The notes under the pieces were generated by a model. It searched no databases and was not told where the DNA came from. It saw nothing but the letters and a program-made list of their open reading frames with translations. Positions 34,354 to 43,602 of a DNA stretch of 52,411 bases are shown here, one piece after another. Source of the DNA: S012-113 sp965368405 (GTDB lineage Bacteria; Bacteroidota; Bacteroidia; Cytophagales; Cyclobacteriaceae); the NCBI GenBank assembly GCA_965368405.1, contig CBDUMS010000012.1:1-52411 (forward strand), in the 5' to 3' direction. Within the stretch, counting starts at the first letter, position 1; each line of letters begins with the position of its first letter. A program made the position numbers and the translations under genes.

Positions 34354-35430
34354 ATGAACACCCTATTTGAACCCCTTAGTTTTCCTTGTGGCGCAAGTAT
34401 GAAAAACCGCTTCATGTTGGCACCAATGACTAATACCCAAAGCCATGAAGACGGCACACTGGGTGAGGATGAATACAACTGGCTTGTAATGCGTGCCAAA
34501 GGTGGTTTCGGACTTACCATGACCTGCGCCAGCCATGTTCAAGCGAACGGCAAAGGTTTTCCTGGTCAGCTGGGTATTTTTAACGACGATCAGATTGCAG
34601 GACATAGAAAATTAGCAGCTGCAATTCAAGCGGAAGGTAGCCTGGCGGTAGCTCAAATTTTTCATGCTGGGATCCGCTCACCGAAAGAATTGGTTGCTAG
34701 CGGACCTGTAGCACCATCGGCTCATGACAAGTCTGGCTCACGAGCCCTCAGCTTAGCCGAAGTGCATGAGCTTCGCGATAACTTTATAACGGCCGCTGTT
34801 CGGGCTAAAGAGAGCGGCTATGATGGCGTAGAAATCCATGGTGCCCACGGTTATATTTTATGCCAGTTTTTAAGTTCTAAGTATAATTTGCGAGACGATG
34901 AATACGGTGGCTCACTAGAAAATCGAGCCCGACTCACCTTCGAAATCATCGATGGTATCCGTGCAGCCTGTGGACCACAATTTCTGCTTGGCCTCCGCTT
35001 ATCGCCGGAACGCTTCGGGATGGAGCTTGGTGAGATTAAAACAATTACTGAGCAAGTAATCCATGATGGCAAAGTTGATTTCCTTGATATCTCACTATGG
35101 GACTGCTTTAAAGAACCAGAAGACGAGGCTTATAAAGGAAAAACCCTACTTGAACACTTTTCGGAACTAGACTATGGCAAAGTACGCCTAACTGTGGCTG
35201 GCAAAATCTACACCGCCGCCGAAGTAAATAAGATCATGGCGGCAGGCGTTGATTTCGTAACGATAGGCAGGGGCGCTATTCTACACCACGATTTTCCGAA
35301 ACAGGTAGCTGCAAACCCTTCTTTCGAAGCGGTTCAATTACCGGTATCCCGAGCCTATTTACAAAAGGAAGGCCTCGGCGAGGCTTTCTTAACGTATATG
35401 GGAAATTGGCCGGGTTTTATGGAGGAGTGA
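34354..35430 (+). CDS. NADH:flavin oxidoreductase (old yellow enzyme family)
   Basis: 358-aa FMN-dependent TIM barrel. The FMN/substrate residues appear in APMTNTQSHEDGTLGEDEY, the HGAH pair is in VEIHGAHGYILCQFLS, and the family block YGGSLENRARLTFEIIDGIR and phosphate-binding FVTIGRGAILHHDFP are present. OYE enzymes reduce activated C=C bonds; the physiological substrate is not indicated by context. No C-terminal Fe-S/FAD domain, so not a 2,4-dienoyl-CoA reductase type. A small hairpin follows the stop. Confidence 0.93.
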   Translation: MNTLFEPLSFPCGASMKNRFMLAPMTNTQSHEDGTLGEDEYNWLVMRAKGGFGLTMTCASHVQANGKGFPGQLGIFNDDQIAGHRKLAAAIQAEGSLAVAQIFHAGIRSPKELVASGPVAPSAHDKSGSRALSLAEVHELRDNFITAAVRAKESGYDGVEIHGAHGYILCQFLSSKYNLRDDEYGGSLENRARLTFEIIDGIRAACGPQFLLGLRLSPERFGMELGEIKTITEQVIHDGKVDFLDISLWDCFKEPEDEAYKGKTLLEHFSELDYGKVRLTVAGKIYTAAEVNKIMAAGVDFVTIGRGAILHHDFPKQVAANPSFEAVQLPVSRAYLQKEGLGEAFLTYMGNWPGFMEE

Positions 35431-35433
35431 TAA

Positions 35434-35452
35434 AGAGCACAATGCATGCTCT
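35434..35452 (+). terminator. Weak hairpin after OYE gene
   Basis: AGAGCA and TGCTCT form a 6-bp stem around a 7-base loop just after the stop, followed by a T/G-rich run. Short stem, so low confidence. Confidence 0.35.
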
Positions 35453-35591
35453 GTTTGGTTTGAAAACTTGGCACACTGAGAGTCGTAAGCGATTGATAAT
35501 CTAATTATTTAACTTTATACACTTTGGGGAAGAGAGCTAGCTCATTAAAGACCGCTAAGCTCCACTTATCCCGTTATGAACTAAAAATTAA

Positions 35592-35963
35592 ATGAGTATG
35601 AAAAATCCAGTACAATGGCTTGAGATTGCCACAGCTGACCTTAAAAGGGCTAAAAATTTTTACACCAAAGTTTTTGAATTAGAATTTCAATTCATTGAAA
35701 TGCCTGATAGTAAAATGTATATGTTCGGAATTCCCGATCTAATAGGCTCAACAGGATGCTTGATTCATTCAGCTGACAGCAAACCAAGTGCCGACGGAAC
35801 CGTAATTTACTTTTCTTGTGAAGATGTAGCAATCCAAGCAGCGCGGGTCGAAGAAGCAGGCGGTAAACTCCTATTTCCAAAAACTGATATTGGAGAATTT
35901 GGTTTCTTCGCTCAATTTATTGATTCTGAGGGTAACCGTATCGGTCTTCATTCCAATAAGTAA
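35592..35963 (+). CDS. VOC-superfamily (glyoxalase/bleomycin-resistance-like) protein
   Basis: 123 aa, two beta-alpha-beta-beta-beta modules: PVQWLEIATADLKRAKNFYTKVF (first) and DGTVIYFSCEDVAIQAARVE through FGFFAQFIDSEGNRIGLHSN (second). The first-strand metal His typical of glyoxalase I is not present (WLEI instead), so it may not be a glyoxalase. Probable first gene of a run with the VF530 and D-aminoacylase genes (36 bp, then 2 bp gaps). A 10-bp palindrome GAGCTAGCTC lies upstream at 35534-35543. Confidence 0.88.
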   Translation: MSMKNPVQWLEIATADLKRAKNFYTKVFELEFQFIEMPDSKMYMFGIPDLIGSTGCLIHSADSKPSADGTVIYFSCEDVAIQAARVEEAGGKLLFPKTDIGEFGFFAQFIDSEGNRIGLHSNK

Positions 35964-35999
35964 GTTTTCAGGCACTTTAAAAAACACTATATTATCTAA

Positions 36000-36251
36000 A
36001 TGGCTAAAGAAAATACTCAACCAGAAGAGCAACCCAATAACCCGCTACACGGGGTGAAACTAGCAACGATACTCGAAGTACTAGAGCAAAAGTACGGTTG
36101 GCAGCAGTTAGCATTGAAGATTAATATCAATTGCTTCAAAAACGACCCATCCATTAAGTCGAGCCTTAAGTTTTTACGGAGAACACCATGGGCAAGGGAT
36201 AAGGTTGAACAACTATATCTTAATTTATTGAAGAGCAAAACGAAATATTAA
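36000..36251 (+). CDS. VF530-family (DUF2132) small protein
   Basis: 83 aa. The segment NNPLHGVKLATILEVLEQKYGW followed by IKSSLKFLRRTPWARDKVEQLY is the whole VF530/DUF2132 domain, a small helical fold proposed to bind DNA because of its structure and basic face. No experimental function is known to me. It sits 2 bp ahead of the D-aminoacylase gene, so the two are probably co-translated. Confidence 0.92.
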   Translation: MAKENTQPEEQPNNPLHGVKLATILEVLEQKYGWQQLALKININCFKNDPSIKSSLKFLRRTPWARDKVEQLYLNLLKSKTKY

Positions 36252-36253
36252 AC

Positions 36254-37816
36254 ATGAGCCCAACCTTTAACTACATTAGAACGGTAATAAAAAGTACGAT
36301 ACTTGTTTTACTTCTATTCGTTGCTATCGCTTGCACGAACAATACTACCGAACTTGAACCATCTTTCAAGTCAGTAGATGTTGCAATCGTTAATGGTAAT
36401 GTTCTCGATGGAACAGGTAAAGAAGCCTTTTCAGCTAACATTTATATTAAGGGAGATAGTATTGTTTATATCGGTGAAATATCAAATCCCGATTTAGAAA
36501 TTGGCGAAACGGTAGATGCAGAAGGGAAATTTGTGAGCCCCGGTTTTATCGACCTACATGCTCACGGCAACCCCTTAAAAACCCCGGATTTTGAAAACTT
36601 TTTAGCCATGGGCGTTACCAGCATTGTACTAGGGCAAGATGGCTCAAGCCCAAATGTTAAGGATTTAAAAACCTATTTAGATTTGGTAGATGCCCAAAAT
36701 TTAGGTGTAAATATTATGGAGTTCGTAGGACATGGGACTTTGCGCAGAATTTCTAATATTGGGGTAAAAACAGAGATTCTTCCCATTGAATTAGAACGCT
36801 TAGAAGAGCTATTACGAGAGCAGCTGAAATTCTGCTTTGGGTTCTCAACAGGCTTAGAATATGCACCAGGTCTTTATGCCGAAGAAAGCGAATTGGTAGC
36901 CCTAGCCAAAATTGTGGGCGAACAAGATAAAATCATTATGAGTCATATGCGCAATGAGGACGATACGGTGCTCATGGAATCTATCCAGGAATTAAGCCGG
37001 CAAGGTAAATATGCTCGCGTTCATATTGCACATTTAAAATCGGTATTCGGAAAAGGAGAAGAGCGCGCACAAGAAATTTTAGATACCATTAAGCACATTA
37101 GAAACTCTGGTATACAACTTACTGCTGATGTATACCCTTATATGGCAAGCTACACAGGAATATCGATTGTTTTTCCAGACTGGTCTAAAACATCTGAGCA
37201 ATTTGAAATCGCCAAACGAGAAAGAAGAAGTGAGTTAGAAACTTATATTAGAAATAAGGTAAACTTCCGTAATGGACCAGAAGCAACATTATTAGGCTCA
37301 GACCCCTACAAAGGACAAACCTTGGCCGAAGCAGCCGCTGCAGCAGGTAAGCCCTTTGAGAAATTCTTAATAGAAGATGTTGGTCCTAAAGGCTCATCGG
37401 CGGCCTATTTTGTAATGGATAAGGAGCTTCAAGAGACTTTATTAAAAGACCCTATCGTTGGTGTTTGTTCCGATGGCAGTAAGACGGGTTTTCACCCGCG
37501 TGGCCATGGTACATTTGCTAAGATTATTGAAAGTTATGTTGTAGAAGACCCTATTTTGAGCATAGAAGAAGCGGTGCAAAAAATGACTTCCTATGCCGCT
37601 GAAATTCTGCATTTAACGGATCGTGGTGTTTTGGAAGTTGGCAAAAAAGCTGACATTATCATTTTTGACCCCGAGAAAGTAAAAGCAACGGCAAATTATG
37701 TAGAGCCACACCAATTGGCAACGGGGTTTGATAAAGTCTTGGTGAATGGAAAAATGGTCAGAGAAAACGGACAATTGGCTGCAGAACTAAGTGGCCGAGT
37801 ATTACTGCCCGAATAG
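36254..37816 (+). CDS. N-acyl-D-amino-acid deacylase-like amidohydrolase, lipoprotein
   Basis: 520 aa. The N-terminal segment TILVLLLFVAIACTN includes a lipobox-like Cys (~27), so an envelope lipoprotein is predicted. Metal ligands: HAH in FIDLHAHGN (~98-100), an Asp/Glu/Cys bridging region in GFSTGLEYAPG, His in IIMSHMRNEDD and VHIAHLKS, and Asp in GVCSDGSKTG with PRGHGTF after it. The order matches D-aminoacylases and related dihydroorotase-like enzymes. It would release D-amino acids from N-acyl forms, perhaps recycled cell-wall material. The lid is shorter than in Alcaligenes enzymes; the actual substrate is open. Confidence 0.87.
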   Translation: MSPTFNYIRTVIKSTILVLLLFVAIACTNNTTELEPSFKSVDVAIVNGNVLDGTGKEAFSANIYIKGDSIVYIGEISNPDLEIGETVDAEGKFVSPGFIDLHAHGNPLKTPDFENFLAMGVTSIVLGQDGSSPNVKDLKTYLDLVDAQNLGVNIMEFVGHGTLRRISNIGVKTEILPIELERLEELLREQLKFCFGFSTGLEYAPGLYAEESELVALAKIVGEQDKIIMSHMRNEDDTVLMESIQELSRQGKYARVHIAHLKSVFGKGEERAQEILDTIKHIRNSGIQLTADVYPYMASYTGISIVFPDWSKTSEQFEIAKRERRSELETYIRNKVNFRNGPEATLLGSDPYKGQTLAEAAAAAGKPFEKFLIEDVGPKGSSAAYFVMDKELQETLLKDPIVGVCSDGSKTGFHPRGHGTFAKIIESYVVEDPILSIEEAVQKMTSYAAEILHLTDRGVLEVGKKADIIIFDPEKVKATANYVEPHQLATGFDKVLVNGKMVRENGQLAAELSGRVLLPE

Positions 37817-38017
37817 CTTATCGTTTACTAGCACTTACCCCTTACCTTTCTATCAATCCCTTTTCGAGTGGCAAAACGATTCGACCTCGAATTCAGCATT
37901 TGCCTTTTCAGTGTAACATTTAGGATTCAATAGATGTCTAACCTATAGATAGAAGCATGACAGATGCAACCTATTGCGGAGTATCATCATCATGTATTTA
38001 GGTGTTAAGTAAAGACA

Positions 38018-40447
38018 ATGATCAGAAATTATATAAAGATTGCAATCCGTAACCTTTTTCGACAGCGATTCTACTCGGCGATCAATATTGCGGGGCTGAG
38101 CATAGGGATAGCCATAAGCCTTCTTATTGCTTTTTTCATCTTCGATGAGTTGAGTTATGATAAATTTCATGATGATTCAGACCGGATTCATCAAATTTAC
38201 CTTGAAGCGATGCTACAAGGCAAACCCATTGTTGGAGCAAATACCTGTGCTCCAGTTGCCGCTGCAAGCCTGGAAGAATTGACCGGAGTAGAAGATGCCA
38301 TTCGCATAAACCTTTGGCGTGATGTGGTATTTAGAAACGATGATAAAATTTACACCGAAGAGAAACTCTTACTCGCAGATTCCAATTTTTTTAGTTTCTT
38401 CACTTTTGAACTAATCGAGGGTAATCCGAATAATATTCTGAATAAACCCGATCAGATTGTTCTTACCGAAAACACGGCCAGAAAATACTTTGGATATGAG
38501 ATAGGTGATGCAGAATCACCAATTGGGAAATCGCTCGTAATGGGTTCCAATAAAACAAACTGCGAGGTAGTGGGCATTATGAAGAACCCACCCTCCAATT
38601 CTCACTTCACCTTTAATATGATCTTATCAATGACCTCCTGGGATTATAGCAGAAGGACGCAATGGACGAGCAATAGTTTATACAGCTATATTAAGCTTAA
38701 TGAAGGAGCTGATCCGGAAGTAGTAAACTCCTCGTTACTCGCCTTATCTGATAAATATGTTGGTCCTGAGATAGAGCAATTCTTGGGCTCTACCCTAAAA
38801 GAGTGGCGCGATAGTGGCACGGGTGATTACGCGTATAAGCTCCAGCCAATGACCGATATTCGTCTTTTTTCGAGAACAGACGGCAATATTGAGGGATCAG
38901 GAGACATTGCCTATGTCTATCTTCTGGGTGCAATTTCAATATTTATTATCGTCATTGCCTGTATTAATTTCATGAACTTGTCTACCGCGCGAGCGACGGG
39001 TAGAGCCAAGGAGGTGGGTATCCGGAAAACGGTTGGCGCTCATAAAAATAAATTGATGAGCCAGTTCTTAGTGGAATCATTAATTCTTAGTTTGATTTCC
39101 TCGTTAGTAGCGGTTGGTTTGCTTGCTGTGGCTATGCAATCTTTTAACCAGATTACCAACAAGAGTCTGGAAATTGGTCTTATTACCTCGCCGGTTTTCA
39201 TCATTACAATCGTCTCAATTATTCTTGTGGTAGGACTGCTCGCTGGAAGCTACCCTGCCTTCTACCTAACCTCTTTTAAACCTACAGATGTTTTGAAGGG
39301 CAAAATAAGACAAGGTGCAAAAGGTGGCTGGATAAGAAGCACCTTGGTTGTCCTACAGTTCACAATATCTATTTCATTGATTGTTAGCACACTGGTAATT
39401 TACAAGCAATTACGAATGGTACAGGAAAAGAACCTGGGGTTTGATAAAGAAAACCTCCTGGTTATTGATAATACCAGAGTTCTTGGCGATGCAAAACAAT
39501 CCTTTAAGAACAAATTGAAGGCTTTAAGCATTGTGGAGAATGTTGGTGTAGCCAATTATGTCCCTCCTCATGTATACAGTAATAGTGTATACTTCCCCAA
39601 TGGAAAGCAAGAGGAAGGATTACTCTTTTCTCAAATCTATGCCGATGAAGATTACCTGAAAACAATCGGTATTGAGCTGCATCAAGGGAGGTATTTTTCA
39701 AAAGACTTCCCGTCAGATTCTAATGCCGTGGTGATTAATAAAAAAGGCATGGAGGCATTTGGCTGGACAACCTATGAAGGAAATAAATTCGCAGAACCAG
39801 CAGAAGAAGGGGCTCTTCAATATTATGAAGTTATTGGAATCGTTGAAGACTTTAATTACTCATCACTAAAAATCGAAATAGAGCCATTGGTGATTTTCTT
39901 AGCCGACTTTGGCAACCTAATACCAGTACGATTAACAGCAGGTAATATCAATGAAAAAATTGAAGATATTCAAGCCGTATGGAATGAGATGGCACCAGAC
40001 GAGCCCTTCGATTATACGTTTGTAGATCAAAATTTTGAATCGCAGTTTCGAGCTGAACAACGTTTTGGGAAAATTTTTATAATCTTCACCACACTGGCCA
40101 TATTTATCGCATGTCTGGGGCTCCTTGGTCTTGCCACATTTATTGCCGAACAACGCTCAAAAGAAATAGGCATAAGAAAGTCCTTAGGTGCAACCGTACC
40201 ATCTATCGTAGTACTGCTATCCCGAGAGTTTACAAAACTTATCTTAATAGCATTAGTTATTGCAATACCGGCAGTAATTCTACTAATGAATTGGTGGCTA
40301 CAAAACTTCGCCTACAAGACCAGCGTTGGGGTTATGAGCTTTGTTATTGGAGGCTCCATTGCCCTCCTTATTGCCTTAATTACTGTGAGCTATCAAGCCA
40401 TCAAGGCTGCTCTAGCGAACCCAACAAAGGCCCTCAGGTATGAATAA
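38018..40447 (+). CDS. MacB/FtsX-type ABC transporter permease (orphan)
   Basis: 809 aa, same layout as the permease at 20911-23328. Start MIRNYIKIAIRNLFRQRFYS, TM1 (~22-42), MacB_PCD periplasmic domain (~50-290), FtsX core 1 (~290-420, AKEVGIRKTVGAHKNKLMSQ), second periplasmic domain, FtsX core 2 (~685-805, SKEIGIRKSLGATVPSIVVLL) and the end ALRYE. No ATPase next to it. Its stop is 1 bp from the convergent DUF885 stop, leaving no room for separate terminators. Confidence 0.9.
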   Translation: MIRNYIKIAIRNLFRQRFYSAINIAGLSIGIAISLLIAFFIFDELSYDKFHDDSDRIHQIYLEAMLQGKPIVGANTCAPVAAASLEELTGVEDAIRINLWRDVVFRNDDKIYTEEKLLLADSNFFSFFTFELIEGNPNNILNKPDQIVLTENTARKYFGYEIGDAESPIGKSLVMGSNKTNCEVVGIMKNPPSNSHFTFNMILSMTSWDYSRRTQWTSNSLYSYIKLNEGADPEVVNSSLLALSDKYVGPEIEQFLGSTLKEWRDSGTGDYAYKLQPMTDIRLFSRTDGNIEGSGDIAYVYLLGAISIFIIVIACINFMNLSTARATGRAKEVGIRKTVGAHKNKLMSQFLVESLILSLISSLVAVGLLAVAMQSFNQITNKSLEIGLITSPVFIITIVSIILVVGLLAGSYPAFYLTSFKPTDVLKGKIRQGAKGGWIRSTLVVLQFTISISLIVSTLVIYKQLRMVQEKNLGFDKENLLVIDNTRVLGDAKQSFKNKLKALSIVENVGVANYVPPHVYSNSVYFPNGKQEEGLLFSQIYADEDYLKTIGIELHQGRYFSKDFPSDSNAVVINKKGMEAFGWTTYEGNKFAEPAEEGALQYYEVIGIVEDFNYSSLKIEIEPLVIFLADFGNLIPVRLTAGNINEKIEDIQAVWNEMAPDEPFDYTFVDQNFESQFRAEQRFGKIFIIFTTLAIFIACLGLLGLATFIAEQRSKEIGIRKSLGATVPSIVVLLSREFTKLILIALVIAIPAVILLMNWWLQNFAYKTSVGVMSFVIGGSIALLIALITVSYQAIKAALANPTKALRYE

Positions 40448-40448
40448 C

Positions 40449-42179
40449 TCATTTCGAAGACTTTATATAGGCATTGACCTCTTCTTCTAAAACCGGCAAT
40501 GGCACTGAGCCATTTTTCAAGATCAGTGCATGGAATTTTTGAATATCAAATTTGTCTCCCAAAGCCTTAGTCGCTTCCTTGCGTAGCCTTATAATCGTGA
40601 GCTCACCAATCTTATAGCTTACAGCTTGTCCCGGCCAACCAATGTAACGATCGATCTCGGTATTTACTTCGTGAATAGAAAGGGCGGTATTGCCAGCCAG
40701 GTAATCAACAGCCTCTTGGCGCGACCATCCCTTGTAATGCAGCCCAACATCAACCACCAGGCGACAAGCACGCCACATTTCATAGGTATAGCGCCCAAAC
40801 AAATCGTAGGGAGTCTCATACATACCCATTTCTTCGCCAAGATATTCGGAGTATAACCCCCAACCTTCGCCAAAGGCACTGATATAATAGTAATTTCTAA
40901 AGTCTGGTAGCCCCTCCAATTCCGATGACAAGGCCATTTGCAGGTGATGACCAGGGACCGCTTCGTGCAGAGTCAACGCCGGCAAGGTGTATAATGTGCG
41001 GCTGGGCAGATCGTAGGTATTTACCCAATAAATACCCGCTCGGTTAGCCTTTCTGTCGCCCGGTACGGCGCGGCCACCGGTGTAGTTAGGAGCGATCGCA
41101 TCAGGAACAGGCTCTACGGTAAAGGGCAAGGAGTATAATTTAGAAAATAGCGGTGGTAACTGCCCTTCGGCTTTCTTGCTTAGCCAGGCCGCTCTATTCA
41201 AAAGCTCTTGAGGCGTTTTCGCATAAAACTGCGGGTCGGTACGCAGAAACTTTATAAACGCTGCAAAATCACCTTCAAAATTCAAGTCAGCAATTATTTT
41301 TTGCATTTGACTTTTTATTCTTGCCACTTCCTGCAGCCCTAGAGCATATACCGAATCAGGTGTCATGTCCATGGTGGTAAAGAAGCGGATTCGATCTTCA
41401 TAATAGGCTCGACCATTGCTGATATTGCTTATGCCTTCCTTTTCAGGGCTGGCAAAAAGATAGACTTCCTTCAGGAAGGCATTGAGGCCCATATATGCCG
41501 GCAGAATTGACTCACCAATCACCTTACTGGCTCTGCTTCTCAACATTTTTTGATCTGCCTCAGAAATCGATTCAGGCATTGTAGCAAATGGCTTGTAAAA
41601 AGGGTGATCTTCCACATTGTCGGTTACCCAAAGCGCTAAAAGATCGATATTATTCTTCACGATTACCTTTGGCCGCATGATATTCTTCTTGATCCCTTGA
41701 CGGAGCAAGTCCTGCTTGTGTTCGAGAAAGGCTGCATAAGAAGGCAACCAATTGAGGTAGGCTTCATAATCGGCACCGGTGTTAAAAGGCAAGCGGGATA
41801 GAAAGAAAACAGCCCTATTATAAAATCCCCCTTCCGAATTGAAGGGCATTAGATAGGTTTTGAATTTTACAGCACTCACTTTATCATTCAAATGCAATAG
41901 CATAATATCTCTGCTAATCTGCTCCTGTCGCGATAAGTCAGTCTTGGACAATGCTTGCAATAAAGTGATCTGCTTTTGATATTCGGCTGCTTGAGCAATA
42001 TCTTGCTCAGGGGTTTTATAGCTAAATTTCTGCGGATGTTTGCGAGGGAAGCCATCATCTGGACTATACTGATGTTCAATCCGCTCAATTTCAGCAAATA
42101 TTTTATCAATGGCCGTTGAGTCCTGGCCTTTGACCGAAAAACAAACGAGGAGTGCAAGTAAAGAAATAAGATATTTCAT
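40449..42179 (-). CDS. Secreted DUF885-family metallopeptidase-like protein
   Basis: 576 aa with a signal peptide (MKYLISLLALLVCFSVKGQ). Helical throughout. The zinc-type motif HEAVPGHH lies at ~410-417 in LTLHEAVPGHHLQMALSSE, and AFGEGWGLYSEYLGEEMG supplies the third-ligand Glu region. DUF885 proteins are gluzincin-like peptidases common in Bacteroidota. Blocks GIYWVNTYDLPSRTLYTLPAL and GWPGQAVSYKIGELTI are typical. Peptide specificity unknown. Confidence 0.9.
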   Translation of the reverse strand: MKYLISLLALLVCFSVKGQDSTAIDKIFAEIERIEHQYSPDDGFPRKHPQKFSYKTPEQDIAQAAEYQKQITLLQALSKTDLSRQEQISRDIMLLHLNDKVSAVKFKTYLMPFNSEGGFYNRAVFFLSRLPFNTGADYEAYLNWLPSYAAFLEHKQDLLRQGIKKNIMRPKVIVKNNIDLLALWVTDNVEDHPFYKPFATMPESISEADQKMLRSRASKVIGESILPAYMGLNAFLKEVYLFASPEKEGISNISNGRAYYEDRIRFFTTMDMTPDSVYALGLQEVARIKSQMQKIIADLNFEGDFAAFIKFLRTDPQFYAKTPQELLNRAAWLSKKAEGQLPPLFSKLYSLPFTVEPVPDAIAPNYTGGRAVPGDRKANRAGIYWVNTYDLPSRTLYTLPALTLHEAVPGHHLQMALSSELEGLPDFRNYYYISAFGEGWGLYSEYLGEEMGMYETPYDLFGRYTYEMWRACRLVVDVGLHYKGWSRQEAVDYLAGNTALSIHEVNTEIDRYIGWPGQAVSYKIGELTIIRLRKEATKALGDKFDIQKFHALILKNGSVPLPVLEEEVNAYIKSSK

Positions 42180-42381
42180 TAGGCTTATAGATTGATAATG
42201 GGTTTAGCTAAATTATCTATATTTCCTGAAAGCTGTATAAACCTTTCAACCATACCGATAGGTAGGCTTCAACTCACCCACCCCAATGGACCTATACTTC
42301 TACAGCCCGTCACCTATTTTAACCACACAACTCAGATCACGTTCTCTAAACTATTTCTTTCTTGTATATTGCCTCGTATAA

Positions 42382-43569
42382 ATGTCCCTAAGTAAAAAAA
42401 ATAACCCAACAGAAATTCTTAGCCTCCTAGAAAAGGCTGCTAACTCCAGCTCAGAGGGAATTACCATTGGCTCGATGCTGGAGGAAGGGCGACCATTAAT
42501 CTATATTAATAAGGGGTTTGAAAAATTAACAGGTTATACTATCGAAGAGGTACTTGGCAAGAACTGTCGTTTCTTACAAGGCAAAGATACCGAGCAACCC
42601 AAGGTTGATATACTTAGAAAGGCGATCGAAGTAGGCGAGGAAACAACAGTAGAGCTACTTAATTACAAAAAAGATGGTACACCTTTCTGGAATCGGTTGT
42701 CTATCACTCCACTTAAGAATAAAGCAGGTGTGGTAACCCACTACGTTGGAATACAATCGGATATCACTGAGGCAAAAGAAACCAAGAGAAATCTGGAAGC
42801 AGCAAATAAGGATTTAGAAGAATTCAGAGATCGCATTAGTAAGGAGTTAGATCAGGCCAGCCGAGCACAGCAATTCATCCTACCGTCTGAGATGCCAACC
42901 AATGAAAAAGTAAGCTTTAGTGCATTTTATGCCCCCATGGGCCGCATTGGTGGTGACTATTACGATGTCGTTGAAATAAAAGACAATGTTTACGGTATCA
43001 TGATTGCCGATGTAACGGGCCACGGCATTCCAGCTGCTCTACTCACCTTTATGACCTCCTTTGCGTTTAAAGAGGCGGCTCTGGGCAAACTATCTACAGC
43101 GCAAGTCGTACGGCGAACCAATGAAAAACTTGTTAGTAAAATGCCGTCAGGAGCCTTTATTACTATGTTCTATGCTATCTACGATGCGCAACGGCACCTC
43201 CTAGCTTATACGCAAGCGGGACACCCACCTGGTTTTATCATTCGTCCTGCTACGAATGAGCTTATCTCTCTGCAAACTCGCGGTAGCCTGGTAGGTGTAT
43301 TTAAAAATGACCTTGTTGAGTTTAAAGAAAAAGAAATTGAGCTACACCCAGGCGACAAGCTGATTTTATATACGGATGCTATTATAGAAGTGAAAGACGA
43401 TACGAACAAAATGATCGAATCCGATGATTTTATGTCCTTTTTAAGTCGAAATCAGGAAATCCCGTTGGAGCAACTTTTCCAGAAGCTGCATCAATTTGGC
43501 TGTGACTTCAGTGGTAATCCTACTTATGATGATGATTTTACCCTGCTTGGGTTCGAGGTTTTAGCGTAG
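42382..43569 (+). CDS. LOV photoreceptor - PP2C/SpoIIE phosphatase fusion
   Basis: 395 aa. Residues ~15-130 are a PAS domain with the LOV signature GKNCRFLQ (59-66) carrying the photoactive Cys62. The FMN-contacting residues Asn61, Arg63, Gln66, Asn94, Asn104 and Gln125 all keep the spacing of oat phototropin LOV2 (a constant offset of 388). A coiled-coil linker (~132-165) leads to a PP2C/SpoIIE (RsbU-like) phosphatase (~175-395) with metal-binding Asp in GGDYYD (Asp192) and DVTGHG (Asp210), GHPPG and a final DDFTLL block. It predicts blue-light control of serine-phosphate removal from an anti-sigma-factor antagonist, but no STAS or RsbW gene is adjacent. Confidence 0.93.
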   Translation: MSLSKKNNPTEILSLLEKAANSSSEGITIGSMLEEGRPLIYINKGFEKLTGYTIEEVLGKNCRFLQGKDTEQPKVDILRKAIEVGEETTVELLNYKKDGTPFWNRLSITPLKNKAGVVTHYVGIQSDITEAKETKRNLEAANKDLEEFRDRISKELDQASRAQQFILPSEMPTNEKVSFSAFYAPMGRIGGDYYDVVEIKDNVYGIMIADVTGHGIPAALLTFMTSFAFKEAALGKLSTAQVVRRTNEKLVSKMPSGAFITMFYAIYDAQRHLLAYTQAGHPPGFIIRPATNELISLQTRGSLVGVFKNDLVEFKEKEIELHPGDKLILYTDAIIEVKDDTNKMIESDDFMSFLSRNQEIPLEQLFQKLHQFGCDFSGNPTYDDDFTLLGFEVLA

Positions 43570-43602
43570 CAAAAGCCAACTGAATTAAGTAACTTGTGAC
43601 TT

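Noticed and set aside
35534..35543. GAGCTAGCTC palindrome before the VOC gene as an operator
   Set aside because: A single short palindrome with no promoter element nearby; chance is likely.
40111..40443. 110-codon frame overlapping the end of the second FtsX permease
   Set aside because: It lies in another frame of a well-supported permease core and has no family resemblance.
42192..42395. 67-codon plus-strand frame upstream of the LOV phosphatase
   Set aside because: No hydrophobic or domain pattern, and its end overlaps the phosphatase start; the 202-bp gap is treated as non-coding.
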